From contig OX327697.1 in NCBI GenBank assembly GCA_946807835.1, forward strand, positions 12,941,501-13,005,500: 64,000 bases of DNA, written 5' to 3'. A program made the position numbers and the translations under genes. The DNA comes from Ailanthus altissimus (lineage: Eukaryota > Streptophyta > Magnoliopsida > Sapindales > Simaroubaceae). Numbering within the stretch: the stretch's first letter is position 1; each line of letters begins with the position of its first letter. Positions 12,420-23,937 of this stretch are shown one piece after another. The notes under the pieces were generated by a model. That model searched no databases, was not told the origin of the DNA, and saw only the letters and a program-made list of their open reading frames with translations.

Positions 12420-14470
12420 AATTTAGAAAATTAGGAAGAAAGGCACAATGTTGCTGATAATAGTACTAGTCATTTGAGATTAAAAGCCTGAAAAAGTTTC
12501 ATCAAGCTTCTCGGTACGAAAAGACCTAAATGTAATTACTATAGGAAGCATTATGCATGTCATAGTAGTAATTTTAGTCCTTTAAATATGTGGTCACATT
12601 TAAAGAGATATGTTGCTTATCAAAGCATACAAATTGATGATAAACAACATGCATTAGTGCTAGAAAAAAAAAATGTGAATGTAAGGAAGATGAGTAACAG
12701 AAAAAGTTATTGCAAATATTATGGTAGATGGGTTTAATAAGGAAGAAATTAGAAAGACACTTGCTTGAATGACCATAAAGGATGAGTTTCCTTTTAAGTT
12801 TATAGAGGGTGAATGATTTATTGATTTATGAGAAAGCTTGTCTAAGATTTGATGTGCCATCTCAAAGAATAAAAACTAGAGATGTTTTTAGCTTTATATG
12901 AATGAGAAAGTCTTGTTAAAAAGTATTTTTAATGCTAACCGATGAGCTTTTATATCACAACAGATACTTAAACTTCAATCCAGAATGAGAATTACATAAT
13001 AATAACATCCCACTTTATTGATGAGAAGTAGGAGTTCCATAAGAAGATTCTCAGTTTTGGGACAATTTCAAGCCATAAAAGAGAAATTATTGAGAAGTTA
13101 ATAGAAAATTCTTTGCTTGATTAGGACATTGAAAGCGTATTTGCTATTACAATGGACAACACAAGTGCAAAAGATGTTGTAGTAAGTTATACTAAAAGAA
13201 AATTAAAGAGTTAGAAGAAGATTTCATTAGTTTTGGATGGTGACTTTATGCATTTATCGTGTTCTGTATATATTATCAATTTAATTGTGCAAGATGGGAT
13301 GAACGAGGTGAATGATTCGATTGCTATTATTCATAATGTTATTAAGTACATTAGGTATTCTCCATCAAGATTACAAGTTTTTTTTTAGTGTAAAAAGAAA
13401 GAAAAACTTATCAAAATACTTGTCGATCTAGATGTACCAACTAGGTGGAACTCAATATACTTAATGTTAAATAGTGCTTTGAAATTTAAAACAAAATCCT
13501 TTTACTAGATGGAAGATGATGATGGTTTATATCATTCTTATTTTTTAGAGGATGAAAAATAGCTAAAGAAGTATAGGGCCACCAATGAAGAGGATTAAGA
13601 TCGAGCCAAAAGATTGGTCAAGTTTATATAGATAGTCCATAATGTGACGTTGAAATTTAGTTTATCCATATAAGTGTCTTCATATCTTTATTTGAATGAA
13701 ATTTAGAATATTCAATCATATTTAAAGTCATTTATTGATAATGGAGATGTGTTATTAGAGGGTATGACTAGTACTATGAAAAAGAAATTTGACAAGTATT
13801 AGAGATTTATAAACAAAATAAAAAACATCTTGATTATGGCAGCAATACTTGATACTCTTTGCAAAATAGAATTTGTTGAATGGTGTTTTAGCACTTTATT
13901 TGATGGCATAAATCTAGATGAGATGATTGCTTCTATTAGACAATTGTTGTTTAGGTTGTGTATAAGTTATAAGGCATTTCATTCATATTATGGTGGGAAT
14001 GAATCTAGTGCTAGTCAAAGTCAATCTTGCACTAATGTAAAGTTAGAAAGTCGAGTAGATAAGGTAAATGAAGAAGAAGAGACTTACGATGCTTTGTTCC
14101 AATTTAATAAAGCAACAAAAGGAATAATTGAAGTTGAACCACAATATAAGAATGATAGGTATTTTTCAACTGAGATAGAAAAGTCTAGAAATGTACACTT
14201 TGATATCTTAAGTTAGTGAAAATTAAATTGGACAAAGTATCCAATTTTGTCATAAATTGCCAATGATGTTTTGGCAATTCTAGTATCTACTATTCCTTCT
14301 AAGTCTGCATTTAGTATAAGAGAGCACATTCTTGATTTATTTAGGAGTTCTTTGACTTTTAATACTATAGAGGCCTTAATTTGCATCCAGAATTAGCTTT
14401 AATCTAATCTTTTTAGAGACCCTAAAGATGTTCTAATATAAAGGATATTGAAATTTGTGAAAGCGTTGAA
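12420..14470 (+). pseudogene. hAT transposase pseudogene (BED / RNase H-like / C-terminal dimerisation)
   Basis: Frame-broken translation recovers the plant zf-BED hAT transposase in order. A BED-like zinc-finger relic sits at about 12500-12600 (SPLNMWSHLKRYV). A WNSIYLMLNSALKF block is at 13445, LKFSLSI-type and FDKY blocks at 13650-13805, and an AAILDTLCKIEFVEW block (family: DPRYKL..) at 13840. The C-terminal dimerisation domain is at 14215-14400 (WKLNWTKYPILS, then AFSIREHILDLFRSSL and TIEALICIQN, as in the hATC signature). The longest open piece is 13830-14216 (128 codons). Many stops and frame shifts remove activity. In a functional element the protein would bind the TIRs and catalyse cut-and-paste transposition. 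Confidence 0.85.
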
Positions 14471-14702
14471 GCAAGTATAATAATTAATTATATTATAATA
14501 TGATAAATAATTTTTTAAACTTTGTTCTTTACTTATCTTTTATATTTTGTTCTATAGAATTTTTCAACGCAATGTAAGCATCAGAGCAGGTTGTGAAAAT
14601 TGAATATTGAACTATTGTAGAGTTATGTTGTTTTATAGTGTATTTTTATCTTTTCTTGGACAATTTGATGTTGAGATTATTTGTGATTTTATAATGGACA
14701 TT

Positions 14703-14790
14703 GATAGATAATTTGATTTTGATGGACAATTTGATTTTCATAGATAATTTGATTTTGATAGGAAATTTTATTTTGATGGATAATTGATTT
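14703..14790. repeat. 18-bp tandem repeat, about 5 units
   Basis: Units start at 14703, 14721, 14739, 14757 and 14775 (the last shortened) and follow GATRGAYAATTTGATTTT. The array lies just 3' of the hAT transposase relic. Confidence 0.9.
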
Positions 14791-15267
14791 GAATTATTGG
14801 ATATGGATTATTCATGAATGATATAATGCCTACTGTATGTTATTTTATATTTGTAGTAATTGTTTTATATTTGTATTTTATATAAATAATAAAGTTATAA
14901 TTATATGTTTTTAATTTTGAAATAATTAACAATGAATATTTTTAAAAGACAATTTTGTAAATAAATTTGATAGGATATTACTAATAATTTAAAAGTCTAA
15001 ATTTAGCTCAAATTAAGTAAATGGTAATGATGTAAATATGTAAAGGCCCAAATTTTAGGCTAAAAATGGTTTTACAAATTTTTTGAAACAAATTTAAAAA
15101 AAAAACAAAACATTTTAAAAGAGGCCTAATTGGGCACAAAATAAATAAAAAAAACTAAACCAGACAATGAAAAATTAGTTTGGTTTGATTTAGTTATTCC
15201 CTCACAACTGAATAACCGTCGGCTGATTCAATTCAAGCTAAAACAGACAAAAATTGGCCTTTATACT

Positions 15268-16579
15268 TGATAAGTATAAATTATATCTATTATTTTCACT
15301 TTTTTAACATGATTAATGACTCATTTTAATAAAAAATTTAGGCTTTTTCTATGTTTTAATGTCATTTTATAGGTTTGGAGCCAATAAAACAATTGAGGAT
15401 GAAAATAGAAGAAAAATAAGGCAAAACATAAAATGATACTATAACAATGCTACAGTGTATCACTGAATTTGTGAATAGTATCGCATGCACAGTACCATGC
15501 TATAATACTTTTGCCTCAGTGTTCGCTGTAGCAATAAATAGTGCGATTTTTTTTTAAACCTAAAAGAAATACAAGTGCAGGACTCCAATCAATCCCTATA
15601 TAAAGGCCACTCATTTCAAATCTCAAAGAACATACAACTTAGGGTCTTAGAGCCACAACACATTGAAGAAGAGCAAATTTTAGAGAGAGAAGTAAGAAAA
15701 ATTCAAGGAAGCAAGAGATTATTAGCGAATTTTTGGTATATCAACTAATTGCGAATTGATGTCTATATTAGTTTACTTTTGGTTGTATCATGTTTATTTT
15801 ATTTTCAGTTATAATTCTCTTGTTATCATAAGCTAAATTTATTTTTTAGGGTTATTACTTAAACCCAATATGTGAGCTTAATTGTTAGATCTTTTTAATA
15901 TTTATTTGAACTCAATTCTTCATTATTCAAATTATTTATGTTCAATGCTTCACTATATCTAATCAATATTATGATTGATTTGGTAATACTTTTATAAACT
16001 TAGAAGAGGCTTCATTGTATTTAGACCTAGATAATTTGATGCATGATTGTAAAGTAACATTCAATATTGCATATGCAAGTTTCGAATTAGGATAGAAATA
16101 TATTTAATTGGCATGTATGGTCAATAAGACTTGTTTTTAATGAATCTTAATTTATTACAAGTACCATATGAATATAGGTATTTGGTAAATTATGATGTAC
16201 TTGCATGACCTTAGGAGAGACTTGTGACTATATTAGTGCCTTGGCCAATAATAAGAATTGAGAGATATAAATATTAAAATGATTAATCTTTAGAAAATAT
16301 ATTGAAAGATAGTAATTATCCCTAGGCTTTCCCTATATTGTTATTTTCTTATTTTATTTGAGTTATGGCATTTATTTTCTTCACTTTTCTTTACTTAAAT
16401 TTATTAAAAAATTAAGATTTGATTTTTCTGAATAATTATAAGAAAGATATAATTTTAGTATTTTGTAAAAAATAAAAATTATCCCTGCATATTTGATATC
16501 CGACTTTATAAGTCCCTTTATTACTTGTTACGATAACGTATACTTGCGCTTGATTTTAATTTATAGAAATATCGTATCA
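15268..16579 (+). repeat. Ty3-gypsy-type LTR, probably solo (1.31 kb)
   Basis: Starts TGATAAGTATAAATT and ends ATATCGTATCA. It aligns over its full length with 23938-25323. No internal retroelement sequence follows, so it is probably a solo LTR, although the 5-bp flanks (ATACT and GTACC) do not match well. It contains CpG-bearing motifs at 15440-15550 and a TATATAAA box at 15597-15604. Confidence 0.75.
15597..15604 (+). promoter_or_regulatory. TATA box of gypsy LTR
   Basis: CCC-TATATAAA-GGCC, conserved at 24337-24344 and, as CTATATAAATGCCC, at 54152-54159 in related LTRs. Function inferred from position within the LTR. Confidence 0.55.
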
Positions 16580-16621
16580 GTACCCTAACTCACATTGCTT
16601 GAAAGGAACTTAAAAGGGAAA

Positions 16622-17197
16622 AAAATATTTGGACCCCCATAATTTAAGGAAAAGGACATATAGACCCCATAATTTTAAAAGTGTCATTTACACCATTTGT
16701 CAGGTGACAGAAACTATTAACTTTAATAGAAAATCTGTTAAAATTAATAAAATTACCATTATACCCCTTTGTGGCTAAAAAAATCAAAATTCAAATGCCC
16801 AAAGTAAGATTCAAATCTTTGACCTCTAATATAATAGTAAACACTTTAATCAACTAAAGGACTCAAAGTTTTTGTTTAGATATATGATTAAAACTTTATT
16901 AGGGATATTGTGCTTCATTAACTATTTAAGAAAAGAGGTATTGACGAGAGTTGATTGACATTAATCACCTTGTTGACTGCGACTATTGATCGTCATTGAT
17001 TATTGTTGACCGATCGTTCATTGGCATTAACTAGTCGTTGATCGATGTTGATTGCGTTGACTAACCATTGATCAGTGTTGATCGACATTAACTAACTTTT
17101 CGGTCAAAATGGGTGATTTTTTATTTTTACCTTTTTGGGGGTTAACTTTACAGTTTCTATCATCTGACAAGGGTGTAAATAGAATTTTTGAAATTAC
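16622..17197. mobile_element. Foldback/MITE element with long TIRs, left part
   Basis: The left arm (about 16625-16740) is the inverted complement of a right arm that starts near 17140 and is continued at 27173-27225, beyond the copia insertion. Rejoining across one ATTAC restores a TIR of roughly 110 bp. The pre-insertion element was about 0.6 kb. The interior (16930-17095) is a degenerate array around GTTGATCGATGTTGACT. Related elements lie at 28245-29415 and 46470-47210. No transposase is encoded. Confidence 0.7.
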
Positions 17198-19087
17198 TGT
17201 TAGTGCATTAAAATGTGCATGCATGTGATTATGTACATGTAAAAAATTTCAAAATGCATGTTCAACATACATTGTGCAGCGGAATAATACAATATAATTA
17301 ACATATATCCATTACAATTAAATATAAAAAAAAACTATAAGAATCGAATACATACCCTTATAGATAATTTAGTGAAGATTTTTGAACTTTGAAGCTTTTG
17401 AGCTTACAATGAAGTTCTCTCTTGAACAATTCTAAACTCCAATGTTTGGTGGGATTAAAGTAGCTAGAATGGTAGCCTTTGATGTGTATTTCATACAGGA
17501 ATTAAACTTAGTTCAACCCTTTAACTAGTTCATGCATCAAATGCTTAAAGATGGAGTTTAGGGACCAAAATGCAACTTTCTCAAAGTTGCATTTTCTCAC
17601 TTCTCTTTTGTATGAATTTGCCATTCTAAAAATCAAATTCCACCGAAATGAAACTTATTTCATTTGTTATAAGAAGTCTAAGACTACTTCTAAGAGGCCA
17701 TATGTCCACCATTAAGGCATGTGTTGCCATGCAATGCCATGCGTGAGTGATAAATGTCACTCATCTATGCAAACATTTTACATGGTTGACATTTGTCACA
17801 TGTATGTCCATGTATGCTGCCCTTTGTCACACAAATAACTATGCATGGATGCCATGAGTGCATTTGTACTTTTTCATGCAATAAGAACCTATTTACAACA
17901 TTTGGCAAACTATGTTTCCCACTTTCCAGATTGGTCCTAAAACGTATCCTACTTTTCGAAACCTTCTTGAATTGATTTATACGATCCATATCGGTACCCC
18001 AGTACTCAACGAGTATACTTCATATTGTGAGACTCTCTAAATTCATATCTATTTGTCTTACGAAATACTTTTGTAAGTCCGTGAATGATGCTTCATATAA
18101 ATGTTACAAATATTACAAAATGGCACGTTGAACCATATAAGTTTAGATCAAACATATCCGTATAATCCCTCCGTCACCTACATTCTTAGAAGAGCAGAGA
18201 TATAGATCATAATCATCAAATCTATATATGCTTGACTGTGAACTTATCTTTAAATTTGTATTTTCATAAATAATATCCGCAAACTCCTTTACAATATTAT
18301 TTGACCCTATGGAAATTTTTTTTTCAGGTTTTATGCTTGTGGCCACAAGAATTTTTGAAATACAATCTTAGGGCATCAGAATATATAACTCATCCATATG
18401 AGCTGATAAATCTCATATTTATGCACACCGAACTCCATGAGCATCGAATCATACCTAGTGATACCCAGCGGTTAGACAATGAAAGGTCTCTAACATGTGT
18501 GGAATCAAAGTATGACGAATCACTCATAAACCCACTGTGGTGCTCAAGTTAAAGGATCATGAATACTATTTAACTCGAGACGACTCTCAATTGACAGCTT
18601 TATGGGATGTCTATTAAAGGTCCTCGCGAGTTTGTCCAGTATCCAATCCTTACTAAATACCTGCATGCCTATACAGACTTTCGCTAAGTCCATGGTTTGT
18701 TAAGACTAACCATCTAAACAATTCAGATATAGACATACACTAATCTAAAAGGAATACTAATCAACTCGTGTCGATAACCATAGATCAGAAACGATATTTT
18801 CGAGTGCATATTGTGCAATAGCAGTTTTTAGCACCATTTGTAACTTTTTACAACTACGTCATTACTATATTATTCTTGGGTCTTTATCCTTATTTCAAAC
18901 AAAGTTCTAACTCTCTAGAATTCCTAACTTTAGTGCTGACTTAAACTATTTTAGATCAGATCTAAACTCCTTTATATCTACAATGTCTGTAAAAGTTATA
19001 AGCTTCTTACCATATAATTATGTATTAACGATTATTATTGAAATGTTTAATGTATATTGAAATGGCATGTAAGCACTATTTTCAACA
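17198..19087 (-). repeat. 3' LTR of the antisense copia element
   Basis: 1,890 bp, same family as the solo LTRs at 376-2855 and 6531-8021. Adjacent to the element's polypurine tract at 19088-19100. Confidence 0.9.
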
Positions 19088-19089
19088 AC

Positions 19090-22000
19090 TCTCACTTGCT
19101 CTTGTGCTATTCACAATGATATCACATATCTATCGTCTCTATGTGTTTCTCAAACACCTTAGGAGTTAAGGCATTAGTGCGCGGGTCTGCTATATTATTT
19201 ATAGAATCTATTCTAGATACTATTACATCTTTTCTAGCCAAGATTTCTCTAATTATGTGGTATTTAATTTCCACATAATTAGATTTCTAGTGTATAAGTT
19301 ATTGGCTACTATACTCGAGCAACTACCCTATTATTATCACAATATAATGGGATAAGATCCACTGAACTTGGAAATATTTTGAGTTCAACAATTATCTTTC
19401 GTATTCACTGCTTCCTTTATAGCTTTTAAAGCAGCAAGGTATCTTCCTTTAAGATAGAATCAGCTATGGATGCGTAGTTAACACATTATTAACTGATTGT
19501 GGCACCATTTAGGAGAACAAATATTCGAATGTAGACTTTATATCATCTGGATTGGACTTCAAGTCTTTAATTAATGTATCCTCTCATTTATATATAACAT
19601 TCTCCATGTATCATAAAATTATCCTTTGTATCTCTAAGATACTTTAAGATGTGTTTCACAACTATAGCTGTAAGAGTTACAAGCCAGTATTAATCTAATT
19701 TAGGATAGTTGTTACCTAAATTAATTAATACTGGCTTGTAACTCTTACAGCCATATTAATGTCAGGTAATCGTACATAACATGACGTACATCAAACTACC
19801 TATAGCTGATGCTTATACTATGTTAGACACTCTATGTTAGACACTCTAACCCTTTCATCTTTCATCCAAAGAAATATTTTCCTAGAAAGATAAATGACAT
19901 ATTTGAAAGATATATTAACTGTTTCATAGTTATTTAGGTTATACATTTCAAGAACATTTTTTATGTATAAGGATTGGGAGAGTCCCATTAACTTCCTAAC
20001 TTCAGCTTTATCTCTATAAAGCTATATACCTAGTATATTAAAAGCTTTTCCCTAATCCATCATGGAAAGTTTTTACTTATAGCTTTTGACAAATTATTAC
20101 ACATCAATATCATTTTCGATAATGACTATGTCATCTACATAAAGAATAAGAAAGATAATTATGCTCTCATTACCCTTTCTTAACACACATGCTTCCTCTT
20201 CATTTTTGATAAAACCAGACTTTTTGATTACTTGATCAAAATAAAGATTCCAGCTTTGAGAAGCCTATTTAAGTCCATAATTAACTTCTTCAGTTCGTAT
20301 ATTAGATTAAAAGTCTGACTAGATGTAAAACTTCAGGTTGTTCTATATATATTCCTTACTTTATATATCCATTTTAAAACACCATCTTCACTTCCATTTG
20401 CCAGATTTTAAAAAATCAAAATATGCTACAATAGCCAATAAAACTTCAATTGACTTTAACATAGTTACCAATGAAAAGTTTCCTCATAAACGATCCTTGA
20501 TCGCTGAGTATAACCTTTTTCCATCAATCGAGCCTTGAAGGTCTCTACCTCCAATTTCGGCCCTACGCTTCGACTTGTAAACTCATTTAAAACCAATAGA
20601 AACTATTTCTTCAGGAAGCTCAACCAAGTCCCAGACTTGATTGACATGCTCGAGTCAATTTCGAATTTAATGGGTTTTCGCCATTTTCCAAATCGATGTC
20701 AAACATTGTCTCTTTATAAGTCATACAATCATTTTCTATGACTAAGAAAACTTCAAGGGTATCTTCAGGTATTATATATACTTTATAGATAGCCTTGATA
20801 TCCTTTCTGACTTACAGGAAGGGTGTGTTAAAAGGTATCTCACTCGATTGAGTGTGAAATTCCATCATCGGTTTTATAATTCTTGAATTGACTTCACCAA
20901 GTTCAATCATTCTACAATTCACACGACCCATGAGAAATTATTTCTTTAGAAAAGTGATAATACAAAAAATGAACATTTTGAACTTTCTAGATCATAGAAT
21001 TGATATCCCTTAAAGTTTCTAGAGCATAACCCTATATATATTTTTGAAGATCAGTAGTGCTTATTATCGATCAAAACATATCTAATAAAGTCTGATTCTT
21101 TCTCTACGAAACACTTTTATGTTGAGGAGTACCTGAAGGACTATAGTGAGTGAGAATCTCATTCTCTTTTAAATAATTTACAAATTCACTGCTCATATAC
21201 TAAACGCTTCGATCTAATCAAAGACATTTAATATATATAGTAGTTGGTTTGTCTACCTTAAGTCGAAACCCTTTGAGCACTTCAAAAAAAATTTGACTTA
21301 TGTTTCATCAAACACTTGTCTGCATCGTGATATTCCTCGATAAAGACATCGAAGTAGGAAAAACTATCTATAGTAGTGTGATTCATTGGACCACATACAT
21401 AACTATATACTAGATCCAATAAATCAATGACATAGTATCAAACATCAAATAATATGAGATTCGGTCATCTTTCCTTGAATACAAGATTTATAAACTGGAT
21501 AGGGTTCCATGGTAAGATCGCGTATCTGACCATCTCTAACCAGATGGGTTAAGCATCTCACACCTATATAACTTAATCTCATTTGCCACAATTCCTATTT
21601 AAAGTTACCGAACTTATTACTTGTTTTATTCACTAATATATACATGACATTTCCTATTGTATCTTAATTATAATAGTCTTTCATCAACTAACATTCAGTT
21701 GATGATACATTATCAACATCATGTAAATATAAGGAACAATTCCTTTTATATATATGATAACCTTCAGTGTCTCACACAAGAAGGAATATTAACTATTGAC
21801 AATGTTCAACATAAAATAAAATATATACAACTTAATGCTTCTGCAAGAAGAGAGAAATGACTAAAAGTCTAAACAACTTCATAGTTTTGGAAATCTCTAT
21901 TTTCGATATGAAGATGTACTTCTCCTTTTCGCAACTTCTTAGCATTGCTCAAATCATACAACAAATGGTAGATATAAGATGAATAGGTCGTATCTAATAT

Positions 22001-22300
22001 CTAACCATTTTTAGCATCAAATGTTGATGAAATATCAATATTTGGTAAACAGACACCTAATGGGTTTAAATTATCTATGGCAAAGTACTTTGGATAGTAA
22101 CATTTACAATGTCCAACTATAATGCAATGAAAGACTTTTCTTTGCATTTATTCTTATCCAGTGGATTTGGATATATTAAACTATTATTTTAGATGGAGTA
22201 TAATACTACTTGCATTATTCTTGTACACTTGCTCCCACTGAATATTAGTATATATTGAGGCTACGATATATGTTTTAAATTCTCAAATAATCCTTTATCC
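19090..22300 (-). pseudogene. Degenerate copia pol (GAG-pre-integrase, integrase, RT, RNase H)
   Basis: On the minus strand, about 21590-21455 reads LWQMRLSYIGVRCLTHLVRDGQ... then EPYPVYKSCIQGKMT. This is the GAG-pre-integrase zinc-finger region (family pattern LWHxRLGH...CxxCxxGK), in which the first His is now Gln and the LGH motif is LSY. Integrase core remnants follow down to about 20900. The RT active-site motif LYVDDIVII is read from about 20150 to 20124, with the YVDD codons at 20130-20141. RNase H remnants lie toward 19100. Frequent stops and frame shifts, plus a 90-bp palindromic insertion or rearrangement at 19664-19754, make it non-functional. In an intact element the polyprotein copies and integrates the element's RNA. 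Confidence 0.82.
19664..19754. repeat. Near-perfect inverted repeat (hairpin), about 40-bp arms
   Basis: The arms at 19664-19704 and 19715-19754 are reverse complements apart from one single-base bulge and one mismatch near the base. The loop is 10 nt (19705-19714). The core CTGTAAGAGTTACAAGCC is perfectly mirrored. It sits within the copia pol relic. Confidence 0.93.
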
Positions 22301-22495
22301 ATTTCTGGTATGTTTAAACATCTTCAAAAGAAGTATTATCAGAAATACCTCTTATCATTTACTAATCAATAATATATTCAAGATATTTTGAATCTAGAAC
22401 AATTCTCAGATTTTTATTCAGTCATAATTATTTTTTTAGTGCCCTATAGTTCGTGTGTATCTAATATGTGTCTTTATTGGATTGCTCATATTCTT

Positions 22496-22524
22496 CTTAT
22501 CTTATCTTCATAAGACAAGATAAG
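22496..22524. repeat. Short palindrome in copia leader/gag region
   Basis: CTTATCTTATCTT / AAGACAAGATAAG arms of 13 bp with one mismatch around a 3-nt loop. Confidence 0.75.
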
Positions 22525-22699
22525 AGATGTTTAGTGGAACATTTCTAATCATTAAAATTAATGTTTTTAGATTATGGATATAACTAGTATATGTTTTCGA
22601 TCTAAAGACGTTCTCCCACTGCTTTATATATTTCCCATAATCTCTCAAACGGGAAAAACGAAAATGTAAACATTTTAAATTTTGCAGTAAGAAGTATAT

Positions 22700-23030
22700 C
22701 CAATCAACATTCTACTCGGGCTTACACTTTAGCGATATTGGCTTTTGTAAAACCCAAAAGGTAGACAACTCTTGTCAATTGCATCTCTTGTAACTCTTAC
22801 TTCTAATCCTAAATACACCTTATCCTCACACTTTAGCGATATTGGGTAAGTGTATTTCAAATTTACTTGTCAATGATCAAATATAAGTTACTGATATTAC
22901 CCTCACACTTTAGCGATATTGGATAATACTTTCACTTATATTTGCCTCATCTTATACTTAACCGGCATATTGTGAATCATACTGATTAAATCTCTCACAC
23001 TTTAGCAATATTGGGAAAGATCAAAATGAC
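22700..23030 (-). repeat. Four-copy motif array in the copia 5' leader
   Basis: The motif CACACTTTAGCGATATTGG (plus strand) occurs within 22721-22741 (TACACTTT variant), 22825-22845, 22902-22922 and 22994-23014 (GCAATATT variant). Spacings are 104, 77 and 92 bp. The spacers are unrelated, yet around the second and third copies they form inverted-repeat arms (AAATACAC.. / ..GTGTATTT; CAAATATAAGT / ACTTATATTTG), so the motif would sit in the loop of a hairpin. In the retrotransposon RNA the motif reads CCAATATCGCTAAAGTGTG. Confidence 0.85.
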
Positions 23031-23449
23031 ATATTTAACACCATTTTAACAAGATGGACCCTGTATAATATTATCTCATAATGAAATATATTTCAATCTG
23101 ATTAAGAGATTTTTGCAATTTAACAATAAACTTTTCGCATCTCATACGGATTTTATTTATAATTAGAATATTTTCTCACACAAGCATAACTAACCCTCGT
23201 CAGTAGGGCTCCCATTGTAGTTTACAATGTAATAAATATATATAGTTTATAATATAGCAATATAACAATTATATTTGAATTATATTTGAATTAAATAACA
23301 AAAAATAAATATTTTACATTCAAAAATGCAAATTAGAGTGTATAGTTTGGAATAATCAGCGCAAAAAGTTGAACTTGGCATTAGAAAATATAATGCTCCA
23401 AAAACAATTTTGTACTCTTTTTTTTGGCTCACCCTCAACCAAATAGCTT

Positions 23450-23825
23450 CAACACCCCAACATTATATAGATTAACACCCTCACATTAAATTTCTTCAAT
23501 GCCCTCGTGTTCAATACTTGAACACTCTAGCATTTTGTGTTGGAGAGTGCCTCTACGTTCATATCTTTAATGCTCCAACGATTTGCATGCAACAAGCTTG
23601 CTTCTGCCTTGAGAACGCCTTAACGTTATATACATGAGCATGAGCACCCAACATTCTGCCATGCGAATGCCCCGATGTTAAACACTTGAACACCTCTATC
23701 TTTCTACATGCAGAACCTAGATGAATGCCTTAGTGTTATATATTGAACGCCCTAGCGTTCATGGCTAAACATAAATGCCTCAGCGTTCTCATTGTAATGC
23801 CCCAACATTCTCTTGATAGTAGGTT
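23450..23825. repeat. Degenerate array of AACGCC..GCGTT palindromic motifs
   Basis: At least eight occurrences of AAYGCCYYARCGTT-like sequence, for example AACGCCCTAGCGTT near 23748, AATGCCTCAGCGTT near 23774 and AATGCCCCAACATT near 23795. Spacing is irregular, about 25-60 bp. The least decayed copies are short palindromes rich in CpG. It lies in the copia leader between the motif array and the nested gypsy LTR. Confidence 0.7.
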
Positions 23826-23937
23826 ATTTTCTGCACTTCAAACACTTAAAAATGCACCTCCCACCGTTTTTGGGCATCCTCAATACTTCATATAACACTT
23901 TAACAACCTAAAAACACATAAAACATGCTCTAATAAC

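Larger units (their letters stand above)
11400..15260 (+). mobile_element. Decayed hAT-superfamily DNA transposon
   Basis: The transposase relic at 12420-14470 lies between subterminal regions rich in short GGTTTGGTT-type motifs and their complements (about 11440-11560 and 15150-15250), a common feature of hAT ends. Exact terminal inverted repeats and an 8-bp target duplication could not be fixed by eye, so the outer limits are approximate. Confidence 0.55.

Noticed and set aside
22700..23030. CRISPR-like array (repeated 19-mer with unique spacers)
   Set aside because: Spacing is irregular (77-104 bp), only four copies exist, and it sits in the leader of a plant retrotransposon. There are no cas genes and no prokaryotic context.
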